The notes under the pieces: generated by a model
The model's input: only the letters and a program-made list of their open reading frames with translations
Told to the model about the DNA's origin: nothing
The model's database searches: none
Part shown: one piece after another, positions 6,089-13,423 of the stretch
Layout: each line of letters begins with the position of its first letter
Numbering within the stretch: position 1 is the stretch's first letter
Program-made: the position numbers and the translations under genes
Assembly (NCBI GenBank): GCA_903904765.1
Contig: CAIVEA010000538.1
Coordinates: 1-34,342 of the forward strand
Reading direction: 5' to 3'
Source: an uncultured Chloroflexota bacterium
Lineage (GTDB): Bacteria > Chloroflexota > Anaerolineae > Aggregatilineales > Phototrophicaceae
DNA length: 34,342 nucleotides

Positions 6089-8584
6089 TCAATAGCCAGT
6101 CGGCAAAATCGGCTCGACAAAGTACACGCCGTTCTGTCCTTCGGCGATGAACCCGCGCAGCGCCCCGATGCCGTAGATGATCTCGAACCACGCGATGTCC
6201 TGATTACAGGTTGGCCCGCTGATGACAAGGAACGTCTGCCCCGGCGCAACTTGCCCGATGCGGTTGGCATTGGTCGAGGCAGCGGAACGCACGCGCACCG
6301 AGGCCGCATCGTCCGTCGTGACCGTCCCGCGTGCGCCCGCATACAGGCGTGAGGGCAGGATGCCGGGGCAGGTGGCGATTTCCGTCGGGACTGCGGCGGG
6401 CGTGGCGGTGGGCAGCCCGAACTGGATATTTTCTTCGTCGGTCAGGATGCGCGTCGAACAGCAGCGTCGCGTCAGCGCGACCAGATTTTGTGCGTTCTTC
6501 CAGATTTGCCACACGCGGGCGGTGTTGTCGGCGCTGGCGGTGGCGAAATACGTCCCATCCGGCGACCATGCCGCGCTGAAGATGACATCGGTATGCCCGC
6601 TGAATACCAGAATTTGCCCGCCGCTTTCGCTATCCCAGATGCGCGCCGTGCGGTCTTCGCTCACGGTAATCAGGCGGCGGCCACCCGGCGACCACACCAA
6701 CCCGTTGACGTTGCCGGTATGCCCGAACAGCGTCCGCAGCAGCGTGCCGGTCTGCACATCCCAGATGCGGGCGGTGTCGTCGTCACTGGCGGTGGCGATG
6801 CGCGTGCCATCCGGCGAAAACACGGCGCGGGACACGCGGCTGGTGTGGCCGGCCAGCACGAACTTTTGCTCACCTGTCGTCGTGTCCCACAGGCGGGCGG
6901 TGTTGTCGGCGCTGGCGGTCAGCACCAGCGTCCCATCCGGTGAGAACATGGCACGAATGACCGAGCGCGTGTGACCGACCAAGCGCAGCACTTCCGCGCC
7001 CGTCGTCGCATCCCAGATGCGGGCAGTGCCATCGCTGCTGGCGGTGACGACCCGCGTCCCATCCGGCGACCATGCCACGCTGCTGGTCTCGCCGCCATGC
7101 CCGATCATTCGGGCGCGCAGATCGCCCGTCGTCATATCCCAGACCTGTGCCGCGCCGTTGCTGCTGCTGGTGGCGAGGGCTGTGCCATCCGGCGACCATG
7201 CCAGATTCAATAGGCCGCTTTCCGGGGCGCTGAGGACGAACACCACATCGGCCTTCGGCGCTTCATATCCGCCGCTAATCCCCCACACCCGCGCTGTGCC
7301 GTCGCTGTAGACGGCGGCGAGGCGCGTGCCATCCGGCGAAAACAGGGCGCGGTTGGCCGTCCCCTCGCCATCGTCCAGCGTGAGCAGTCTTGTGCCGGTG
7401 GGATCCCAGATGCGTATTGTGCCGTCGTCGCTGGTGGTGGCGACAAAACGGCTATCCCGCGACCAGTCCACACTGGTGACGATGGCACTGTGTCCGCGCA
7501 GCGTGGCCTGTTCCAGCCTGTCCTGCACCGAGAGCGCCAGCGCCCGTTCTGCCTGCCATGTGTAGCGCGACTGGATTGCGTTCAGCGCCAGCAGCGGCGC
7601 ACGATCCGGCAGCGGGCCGACCAACTCCACCTGTGCTTGTCCCGCCATCGCAATAGACTGGGCGCTGTTGCGTTCGTCCGCCACTGTGGTGGCGGCCTGC
7701 TGCGCCTGATCTTGCGCGGCGACGGCTGTGGCGGCGTTAAATTCGGCCTGTCCCTGTGCGAAAGTGGCAGTCGCTGCGTTGAACTCCGCTTGCCCTTGCG
7801 CGAAAGTGGCGGTAGCGGCGTTGAACTCCGCCTCCCCCTGCGCGAAAGTGGCAGTCGCTGCGTTGTTATAGGCGATGCCCCGCTGTACATTGGCTTCGGT
7901 ATACAGCAGCAGCGAAAGCACCGTCAGCGCCAGCGCCACCACCAGCGCCACCGTGACACCGATCAGCAGTTGCCGCTGGCGGCGAGTTTCGGCGGCACGT
8001 CCGGCGGCGATGTAATCGGCATGGAGGGGCGTGGGGGCGGGTTTTTTGCCGATGCCGTCCGCCAGCCATTCCTCGGCGCGGCGCAGGTCGTCCCCGCGCA
8101 GCAAAAAGCTGCCGTTGCGCTGGTTGGCATCCCACTCTTTAGCACGTATCAGCAAGCGCGTGTGGGTGCGAACGTGGCTCAAATCGGTATCGAGCGCGGT
8201 GCTGAGCAACGCCAGTGACTCGTCAAAGTTGTCTGTTTCGCGGAAGTAAATCCAGTTGTGCGAGCCGATGGCGGGATGCATCTTGGAAGGGTCGTTGGCG
8301 GCAGAGATGTCGCGGTGCAGCAGCGGCACGAAGCGTTTGTTGTTGGCGACGGCCTGTTCCACCTCGCGGCGGCACACCTCGGACTGCACCGAGTCCGGGC
8401 TGATGACGAACACAAAACTGTCAGCGGATTCGATGCCCGCCACCACTTCTTTCCACCAGTCGGCGGTGGCGGGGATGTCCTGCCAGTCCACCCAGATGTC
8501 GCGTTGTTGCGCCATCAGCGCGTCGGTCAGTCGTTTGACGAACACCTTATCGCGCCGCGAATAGGAGAGGAATAAATCAGTCAT
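6089..8584 (-). CDS. TIR - transmembrane - heptad repeat - WD40 - SH3b receptor-like protein
   Basis: The 831-aa protein begins with a TIR domain (about 1-135): DLFLSYSRRDK, a DIWVDWQDIP segment, and SEVCRREVEQAV in which Glu74 aligns with the catalytic Glu of NAD-cleaving TIR domains such as SARM1. A helical stretch ending in the basic RRQRQ precedes one transmembrane helix (206-228). Then come four 14-residue repeats (242-297), about eight WD40 units (363-693, with repeated WSPDGT and ARIWD signatures), a Pro/Thr linker (724-736) and an SH3b domain (about 752-825). Four of the five cysteines lie after residue 700. The positive-inside rule puts TIR in the cytoplasm and WD40/SH3b outside. It may be a signalling or immune receptor; the function is not proven. 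GGGAG lies 6 nt before the ATG. Confidence 0.9.
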   Translation of the reverse strand: MTDLFLSYSRRDKVFVKRLTDALMAQQRDIWVDWQDIPATADWWKEVVAGIESADSFVFVISPDSVQSEVCRREVEQAVANNKRFVPLLHRDISAANDPSKMHPAIGSHNWIYFRETDNFDESLALLSTALDTDLSHVRTHTRLLIRAKEWDANQRNGSFLLRGDDLRRAEEWLADGIGKKPAPTPLHADYIAAGRAAETRRQRQLLIGVTVALVVALALTVLSLLLYTEANVQRGIAYNNAATATFAQGEAEFNAATATFAQGQAEFNAATATFAQGQAEFNAATAVAAQDQAQQAATTVADERNSAQSIAMAGQAQVELVGPLPDRAPLLALNAIQSRYTWQAERALALSVQDRLEQATLRGHSAIVTSVDWSRDSRFVATTSDDGTIRIWDPTGTRLLTLDDGEGTANRALFSPDGTRLAAVYSDGTARVWGISGGYEAPKADVVFVLSAPESGLLNLAWSPDGTALATSSSNGAAQVWDMTTGDLRARMIGHGGETSSVAWSPDGTRVVTASSDGTARIWDATTGAEVLRLVGHTRSVIRAMFSPDGTLVLTASADNTARLWDTTTGEQKFVLAGHTSRVSRAVFSPDGTRIATASDDDTARIWDVQTGTLLRTLFGHTGNVNGLVWSPGGRRLITVSEDRTARIWDSESGGQILVFSGHTDVIFSAAWSPDGTYFATASADNTARVWQIWKNAQNLVALTRRCCSTRILTDEENIQFGLPTATPAAVPTEIATCPGILPSRLYAGARGTVTTDDAASVRVRSAASTNANRIGQVAPGQTFLVISGPTCNQDIAWFEIIYGIGALRGFIAEGQNGVYFVEPILPTGY
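7694..7861 (-). repeat. Four tandem 42-bp coding repeats in the TIR-WD40 gene
   Basis: These four units encode residues 242-297 of the TIR-WD40 protein. Units two and three are identical at protein level (AATATFAQGQAEFN), unit one differs by one residue and the fourth is diverged (AATAVAAQDQAQQA). The period of 14 residues equals two heptads and suggests a coiled-coil or extended helical stalk between the membrane helix and the propeller. Confidence 0.85.
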
Positions 8585-8614
8585 GCCATGCTCCCTGTGC
8601 CGTTCTCTGTAGGC

Positions 8615-8620
8615 ATTATA
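8615..8620 (-). promoter_or_regulatory. Putative -10 element of the TIR-WD40 gene
   Basis: A perfect TATAAT on the minus strand lies about 30 bp before the start codon, implying a short leader containing the GGGAG ribosome site. No convincing -35 was found (TTATCG at an 18-bp spacing is poor), so an activator or another sigma factor may be involved. Confidence 0.45.
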
Positions 8621-8722
8621 TTCAGCTTGTCGCCTGCGCGATAATCCCGGATGAAACACGTTGGGAGTCCCTCTTTCCCATATATGAGGGAAGTGGAGCA
8701 AAAACAAACGGAAAATACAGGT

Positions 8723-8836
8723 ATTCGTAGGGACATGGCAGGCCATATCCGCCGCACATAGGCATACAACACACGGGTGTTCCTACGAATTTGCACCCTT
8801 CACCATGAGGGAGAAGAAGGGACGGGGATGAGGGTT
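8723..8836. repeat. Composite intergenic repeat: family B element next to family A core, copy 2
   Basis: ATTCGTAGG (8723-8731) and CCTACGAAT (8782-8790) are a perfect 9-bp terminal inverted repeat bounding a 68-bp family B element. A diverged family A core (8797-8816) and a GGGGATGAGGGTT end follow directly, the same order as at 4143-4317. Confidence 0.7.
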
Positions 8837-8934
8837 GCGCTCATCCGAATGCAACCCCCGGCACTTGGTCAGGTTCTCATTTTTGCCCCTCGCGTTATAC
8901 TGAATGACATTATTGCTTCACCTCAGGAGTCGTC

Positions 8935-10266
8935 ATGTCCGATCTGCTCATTCGTAACTGCGGCGTGCTCAATATCACCTTTGATGCCCGCGCTTTCATT
9001 TTGCACGAACACGACATCCTCATCGGCGGCGGGCGCATCGAGGCGGTGCAGCCCACCGGACAGGCCGACCCATCCCATTTCCGCGAGGTGATTGACGGCA
9101 CGGGTTTGCTCGCCATGCCGGGACTCATCAACTGCCATGCCCATGTGCCGATGGTACTCTTTCGCGGGCTGGCGGAAGATGTCTCGATTGATCGCTGGTT
9201 CAACGATTATATGTGGCCGCTGGAAAGCAATTTGCAGCCGGATGATGTCTACTGGGGGATGCAGTTGGGACTGGCGGAGATGATCCGCGCTGGCGTGACC
9301 TCGGTGGCCGATCACTACTTCTTCATGGACGAAGCCGCGCAAGCCGTTGAGAAGGCCGGCACGCGGGCGCTGCTGGGCTGGGCGATCTTCGGCAGCGGCG
9401 GGCAGGCCATGATCGAGCGCAGCGCACAATTCGTGGCGGACTGGCAAGGCGCAGCCGATGGGCGCATCCGCACATTGATGGCTCCCCACGCGCCTTACAC
9501 CTGCGACGATGATTATTTACGCGCCAGCCTGAAAGAAGCGCAGCGGTTGGGCGTGGGCATCCATATTCATGTCTCGGAGGAAATGGGGCAGACCCGCGCC
9601 AGCATGCAAAAGCGCGGCCTGACCCCGATTCAGGTATGCGAACAGGTGGGACTGTTCAGCCAACCGACGATTATCGCCCATGCCTGCGGTGCGCTGCCGG
9701 AAGATATGCCCATCCTCGCCAAATACGGTGTCGGCATCGCCCACGCGCCCAAAACCTACCTCAAACTGGCGATGGGGACTGCCCCCGTACTGGACTTTCG
9801 CCGCAACGGGATTCCGGTGGGGCTGGCGACGGACGGTGCGGTGAGCAACAACACGCTCGACATTTGGGAGTCGTTGCGGCTGATGGCGATGACGCAGAAA
9901 CAGGCCGCCGCTTCGCCGGAGGTGATGACCATCCCGGAGGCGCTGTATATCGCCACCCGCGAAAGCGCCCGCGTAATCGGCCTGCCGGACGAACTGGGGG
10001 CGCTCGACCCCGGTTGTCTGGCAGATGTGATTCTGGTGGATTTGAACGGCATCCACCATCAACCGCTGCACAGCCAGACCGCCAGCCTCGTCTATAACAC
10101 CGCTGCCAGTGATGTGCGGACGACTATCGTCAACGGACGGGTGCTGATGCGTGATCGCCATCTACTGACGCTGGACGAGGGAGAAATCGTGGCGCGGGTG
10201 CGGGGGAATATGGCGCGGTTGGCGCAACGTGTACCCAAGCAGCGCATACAGGTCTATAATCCTTAG
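8935..10266 (+). CDS. mtaD: Amidohydrolase, probable 5'-methylthioadenosine/S-adenosylhomocysteine deaminase
   Basis: The 443-aa protein belongs to the TrzA/MtaD/SsnA branch of the amidohydrolase superfamily. PGLINCHAH supplies metal ligands His68 and His70. APHAPYTC (183-190), IHVSEEMG with His212, IIAHACG with His249 and ATDGAVSNN with Asp300 follow in the order and spacing of MTA/SAH deaminases. These enzymes deaminate methylthioadenosine, S-adenosylhomocysteine or adenosine in methionine salvage. Related family members act on s-triazines or guanine, so the substrate is likely but not certain. AGGAG lies 5 nt before the ATG. It is probably cytoplasmic. It stands alone: the CoaE gene downstream has its own promoter. 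Confidence 0.85.
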   Translation: MSDLLIRNCGVLNITFDARAFILHEHDILIGGGRIEAVQPTGQADPSHFREVIDGTGLLAMPGLINCHAHVPMVLFRGLAEDVSIDRWFNDYMWPLESNLQPDDVYWGMQLGLAEMIRAGVTSVADHYFFMDEAAQAVEKAGTRALLGWAIFGSGGQAMIERSAQFVADWQGAADGRIRTLMAPHAPYTCDDDYLRASLKEAQRLGVGIHIHVSEEMGQTRASMQKRGLTPIQVCEQVGLFSQPTIIAHACGALPEDMPILAKYGVGIAHAPKTYLKLAMGTAPVLDFRRNGIPVGLATDGAVSNNTLDIWESLRLMAMTQKQAAASPEVMTIPEALYIATRESARVIGLPDELGALDPGCLADVILVDLNGIHHQPLHSQTASLVYNTAASDVRTTIVNGRVLMRDRHLLTLDEGEIVARVRGNMARLAQRVPKQRIQVYNP

Positions 10267-10296
10267 GTACGGTATCAAAACGTCAATCCTTCTGGT

Positions 10297-10326
10297 TTGA
10301 CCCTGTGCCTAAAAACAAGTTACAAT
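10297..10326 (+). promoter_or_regulatory. Sigma70-type promoter of the coaE fusion gene
   Basis: TTGACC (10297-10302) and TACAAT (10321-10326) are separated by 18 bp, each one base from consensus. The predicted transcript start lies about 30 bp before the GTG start codon. Confidence 0.7.
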
Positions 10327-10363
10327 ACATACGAATAACAGTCTCATCCATCGGGAGGACACC

Positions 10364-11635
10364 GTGGGTCGTTGGGCAAATAAATACGTAATTGGCCTCA
10401 CGGGGAACATCGCCACCGGTAAAAGCGTGGTGCGTCAGATGCTACAGCATCTAGATGCCTACACGGTTGATGCCGACAGCCTGAGCCACCGTGCGATGGC
10501 CCCCGGCGCGCCGGCCTATAAGCCGATCATTGATGCTTTCGGGCAGTTCATTCTGGACGCAGACCAAAATATTGACCGCAATTTGCTGGGCAGTATTGTG
10601 TTTTCCCGTCCAGAGGCACTCGCCAAGCTGGAAGCACTGGTACACCCGATTGTGATGCAGGCCGTCGGGACGCTCATCAGCCGCGCTCCGCAGCGTGTGG
10701 TGGTTATAGAAGCCATCAAGTTGCTGGAAACCGATCTGGCGCAAGCGGTGGATGCGGTGTGGGTAGTAGATGCATCTCCTGAAACCCAGTTCAAACGACT
10801 GGTTGGCCCACGCAAAATGAGCGAAACCGAAGCCCGTCAGCGCATTGCGGCGCAGACCCCGCAGGCCGATAAGGTGGGCAAGGCGCATGTGGTCATCAAG
10901 AACGATGGCAGCGCCGAAGAAACATGGCGACAGGTACAGGCTGCGTGGAACGCGATTGCCGCCAAGATGGGCGGTGCAGTTGCCGCACCACCCGCCCCGG
11001 TTGCACCCCAAGCGCCCGCACAACCTGCTCGTCCGGTTGCGCCTCCCGTTACCCGTCCGGTTGCACCGGCCAGCACCGTTCCGGTTGCGCCTGTCGCCCC
11101 TACTGCGCCTGCACAGCCGCCTGCCCCTGTGGGCGACCTCAAGGTGTCGGTCAAGCGCGGGATGCCCAGCAACGCCGAAGGAATCGCCAATTTCATGAAC
11201 GCCTCGGCTGCCAAGAACGTCAGCCGCATGGATATCATGATGGCCTTCGGGCAAAAGAGCTATCTGCTGGCGCATGACCAGACCGATCGCATTCTGGGCG
11301 TGATGGGCTGGCAGGTGGAAAACCTGATTACCCGTGTGGACGAGTTCTATATCACCAACGCTGCACCCGCCACCCCGATTGTGGATGGGCTGGTGGCCGC
11401 TGTGGAAGAAGCGTCGAAGGCGTTGCAAAGCGAAGTGTCGTACATCTTCCTGACGGGCAACGTCACCCCGGAAGCTGGACAGACCTTCCTGAAGAACGGC
11501 TACGAAGCCACCACCATCGAGCAGATCAAGATTCCGGCGTGGCGCGAAGCGGTTCAGGAAGTGTTGACTGAGAATAAGGGGGCGCGTATCCTGTCCAAGC
11601 GCCTGCGCGAAGACCGCGTACTCAAGCCGATTTAA
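10364..11635 (+). CDS. coaE: Dephospho-CoA kinase fused to a GNAT-like C-terminal domain
   Basis: The 423-aa protein is about twice the usual CoaE length of 200. Residues 1-203 form the kinase, which phosphorylates dephospho-CoA in the last step of CoA synthesis: the P-loop GNIATGKS is at 14-21, a VDAD motif at 35-38, and the LID-like region around 145-165 is present. Residues 204-256 are a low-complexity Ala/Pro/Val linker. Residues 257-423 form a second domain resembling a GNAT acetyltransferase fold (LGVMGWQVENL, then EFYI and a helix-strand pattern ending FLKNGYEATT). The acetyl-CoA-binding Q/RxxGxG/A signature is not clear. GGGAGG lies 5 nt before a GTG start. Confidence 0.88.
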   Translation: MGRWANKYVIGLTGNIATGKSVVRQMLQHLDAYTVDADSLSHRAMAPGAPAYKPIIDAFGQFILDADQNIDRNLLGSIVFSRPEALAKLEALVHPIVMQAVGTLISRAPQRVVVIEAIKLLETDLAQAVDAVWVVDASPETQFKRLVGPRKMSETEARQRIAAQTPQADKVGKAHVVIKNDGSAEETWRQVQAAWNAIAAKMGGAVAAPPAPVAPQAPAQPARPVAPPVTRPVAPASTVPVAPVAPTAPAQPPAPVGDLKVSVKRGMPSNAEGIANFMNASAAKNVSRMDIMMAFGQKSYLLAHDQTDRILGVMGWQVENLITRVDEFYITNAAPATPIVDGLVAAVEEASKALQSEVSYIFLTGNVTPEAGQTFLKNGYEATTIEQIKIPAWREAVQEVLTENKGARILSKRLREDRVLKPI

Positions 11636-11655
11636 GCGTTATCATCATGAATTCG

Positions 11656-11681
11656 CGGGGCATGGTATGAGCTATGCCCCG
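11656..11681 (+). terminator. Terminator after coaE
   Basis: CGGGGCAT pairs perfectly with ATGCCCCG across a 10-nt loop, followed by TTTGCTTTA. It lies 20 bp after the coaE stop codon and just before the first Doc gene. The U-run is interrupted, so termination may be partial. Confidence 0.6.
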
Positions 11682-11700
11682 TTTGCTTTATAGAGCCTGC

Positions 11701-12090
11701 ATGTCTGACCCGACACATTACCTCACCCCCGCCGAAATCTACGCTCTCGCGCAAGACGCAATCGGTCACGAGCCGGATATTCGTGATCGCCATCTGTTGC
11801 GTTCGGCGGCAGCACGCCCGATGCTCCGCGCCTTCGGTGAAGAAGCCTATCCGGGGCTGCTGGACAAAGCTGCCGCGCTCATGCATTCGCTTGCGGCGCA
11901 TCACCTGTTCTTCGATGGCAACAAACGCGCTGCCACGCGGGTGACTGCCGAGTTTTTGCAGCGTAACGGCTTACAACCATTATGGAATGCCGCCGAAGTG
12001 CAGGCGTTCGTCCTCGAAATCGCGCAGAATCGCCACGAGGTTCCGGCTATCGCGGGCTGGTTGGCACAGCATACGGCAAAACAACCATGA
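11701..12090 (+). CDS. Doc-family protein (Fic fold), first of two
   Basis: The 129-aa product matches Doc (death-on-curing) proteins in length and layout: YLTPAEI at the N-terminus, DRHLLRSAAARP, and KAAALMHSLAAHHLFFDGNKRAA. The Fic motif is visible as HLFFDGNKR with catalytic His68. Fic/Doc enzymes transfer AMP or phosphate to protein targets; phage P1 Doc phosphorylates EF-Tu. The ATG at 11701 fits the conserved start; another in-frame ATG at 11674 lies inside the terminator hairpin. Its TGA overlaps the ATG of the next gene, so the two are translationally coupled. No Phd-like antitoxin was found beside it. It may be a toxin or a domesticated enzyme. Confidence 0.85.
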   Translation: MSDPTHYLTPAEIYALAQDAIGHEPDIRDRHLLRSAAARPMLRAFGEEAYPGLLDKAAALMHSLAAHHLFFDGNKRAATRVTAEFLQRNGLQPLWNAAEVQAFVLEIAQNRHEVPAIAGWLAQHTAKQP

Positions 12091-12581
12091 CACGCTTCAT
12101 CAGCCTAGACGAACTGGTCTACATCAACGAGCAGATCATCAGCGGCGCAGGCATTCACAGCATTGTGGAAGGCAAGCGAGCCGTGCGCGATATGAGCCTG
12201 CTGGAAGCGGCTGCCGCCCGTCCGATGCAGAGTGTCTTTGGCGAGGATGCTTATCCCACGCTGGCGGAAAAAGCAGCCGCGCTGCTGCATTCGCTGGCAC
12301 GCAACCATCCGTTTGCGGACGGCAATAAGCGCACCGCGCTGCTGGCTGCGCTGCTCATGTTGGCGGTGAACGGGTTGCGTCCGCGCTGGAACGCGGTGGA
12401 GGCGCTGCGGCGGGTGGTGGATGTGGCGGAAGGGCGGATAGATGCGGCGGCCTTCGCGGCGTGGTTGCCGCTGGTGGAAGGTGCTGCCGCCCCCGAACCG
12501 GATGCGGCGGCGGATATGCTGCTCATCCAGCAGTTGATGACCGAACACCGCTGGCTGCTGGATGAACTGGCGAAAACCTGA
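12087..12581 (+). CDS. Doc-family protein (Fic fold), second of two
   Basis: The 164-aa product is a paralogue of the preceding gene. It has the full canonical Fic motif HPFADGNKR with His74 and the typical flanks LLEAAAARPM, FGEDAYPTLAEKAAALLHSLARN and KRTALLAALL. It carries an extra C-terminal tail of about 40 residues (Ala/Pro/Asp linker, then LLIQQLMTEHRWLLDELAKT) that looks like an amphipathic helix. That tail might bind a partner or block the active site, but the inhibitory Fic helix signature (S/T)xxxE(G/N) is not seen in it. Its ATG overlaps the previous stop codon (ATGA). It ends 3 bp before a convergent small gene. Confidence 0.85.
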   Translation: MTRFISLDELVYINEQIISGAGIHSIVEGKRAVRDMSLLEAAAARPMQSVFGEDAYPTLAEKAAALLHSLARNHPFADGNKRTALLAALLMLAVNGLRPRWNAVEALRRVVDVAEGRIDAAAFAAWLPLVEGAAAPEPDAAADMLLIQQLMTEHRWLLDELAKT

Positions 12582-12584
12582 TCG

Positions 12585-12815
12585 TTAGTGACGGATCAGA
12601 TTTTTCTCGTCCGCTACCAAATCTGTACCTAGATCGCGCTTGAGGCGAAACAGCGCAATCTCAATCTGGTAGTCGGTCAGGCCGAGCATGAGGGCGATGT
12701 CGTACAGCGATTTGTATGACCCTTGATGAATGCACGCCCAGTCCGCGATCAGGCTGGCGCAAATCCCTGCTTCGTCCGTGCCGAAATAGTCGGGTTCAAA
12801 GATCGGTTTAGCCAT
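12585..12815 (-). CDS. Small hypothetical protein, 76 aa
   Basis: A near-perfect Shine-Dalgarno sequence (GGAGGTGA) lies a few bases before the ATG, which is strong support for a real gene. The product is mainly helical. Residues about 35-65 (SLYDIALMLGLTDYQIEIAL) could form a small helix-turn-helix. No cysteine pair or membrane segment was seen. It converges on the Doc pair with a 3-bp gap, so it is not their co-transcribed antitoxin in the usual sense, although a link cannot be excluded. Function unknown. Confidence 0.75.
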   Translation of the reverse strand: MAKPIFEPDYFGTDEAGICASLIADWACIHQGSYKSLYDIALMLGLTDYQIEIALFRLKRDLGTDLVADEKNLIRH

Positions 12816-12861
12816 CTATCACCTCCAGCAGTTAGCGTACCCTGACCCGGTAGCAACGTTC

Positions 12862-12928
12862 TTCGCGGGGACACCCAGAAGGGTATCCGCCTGTGTGCGA
12901 CGGACATGGCCTGCTATGTCCCCACGAA
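12862..12928. repeat. Family B intergenic repeat, copy 3
   Basis: TTCGCGGGGACA (12862-12873) and TGTCCCCACGAA (12917-12928) pair at 11 of 12 positions and bound a 67-bp element like those at 4182-4258 and 8723-8790. It lies upstream of the 76-aa gene. A degraded relative of the family A end (AGAGAGAAAGAGGGCGGGGG) follows at about 12963-12985. Confidence 0.65.
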
Positions 12929-12994
12929 AGGCGGCGCATTTTCACTGCCGCCCCATTCCTCCATAGAGAGAAAGAGGGCGGGGGTGATGTATGT

Positions 12995-13423
12995 TTAGGA
13001 GGCGATGGCGCTGTCCTCTCCGGTATCGTCCGCCCCGTCATCACCGGGCAGGCGGTTGAACAGGTGGCGGACGACGGGTTCGAGGAATTGTGCCGTTTTG
13101 ATGCACATTTCCAGCAGCACGAACAGGTCGTCGGGGCGCAGGGCGAACAAGAGGTCTTCTTCGCCTCCACTGTCGCCTTCGCCCTCATCGTCATCCAACC
13201 CGATCATGATCGGGGTGATGTTGAGTTGCCCCATTGCGAACAGGGCTTTGGGCAGACAGGAGGCGAACTGCCGCTGGAAGGCATCCAGCGACTCCAGATC
13301 GCCGTCCTCCATTGATTCCAGCAACCCGTCAATCAACGGGTGAATATTGGCACACGTCGGCTGACGGTTGGAATTAAAAAGTTCGTTCTGAATAAAACGA
13401 TCAAACGGGTCACGAGGAGACAT
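12995..13423 (-). CDS. Hypothetical acidic protein, 142 aa
   Basis: The product is soluble and markedly acidic, with an Asp/Glu/Gly run (DDDEGEGDSGGEED) near the middle and another acidic C-terminus. Helical stretches such as DAFQRQFASCLPKALFAMG and FVLLEMCIKTAQFLEPVVRH flank the acidic run. No known motif was recognised. The ATG at 13423 is preferred over an upstream in-frame start because GGAGG precedes it, although at 11 nt the spacing is long, and because the extra N-terminal residues look non-native. Function unknown. Confidence 0.65.
   Translation of the reverse strand: MSPRDPFDRFIQNELFNSNRQPTCANIHPLIDGLLESMEDGDLESLDAFQRQFASCLPKALFAMGQLNITPIMIGLDDDEGEGDSGGEEDLLFALRPDDLFVLLEMCIKTAQFLEPVVRHLFNRLPGDDGADDTGEDSAIAS

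Larger units (their letters stand above)
8585..8934. other. Intergenic region between divergent TIR-WD40 and amidohydrolase genes
   Basis: This 350-bp stretch holds the TIR gene -10 element (8615-8620), a composite family B/A repeat (8723-8836) and the leader of the amidohydrolase gene. Upstream of that gene, TTCTCA (8874-8879) and TATACT (8896-8901), 16 bp apart, could be a weak promoter, and AGGAG precedes its ATG. No protein gene is supported here. Confidence 0.6.

Noticed and set aside
7694..7861. CRISPR array suggested by repeated 42-bp units
   Set aside because: The units are contiguous, in frame, and encode a 14-residue protein repeat; there are no spacers and no cas genes.
8585..8746. 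Upstream extension of the TIR gene to 8746
   Set aside because: The extra codons have no family resemblance and a GGGAG site lies 6 nt before the ATG at 8584, where the conserved TIR start begins.
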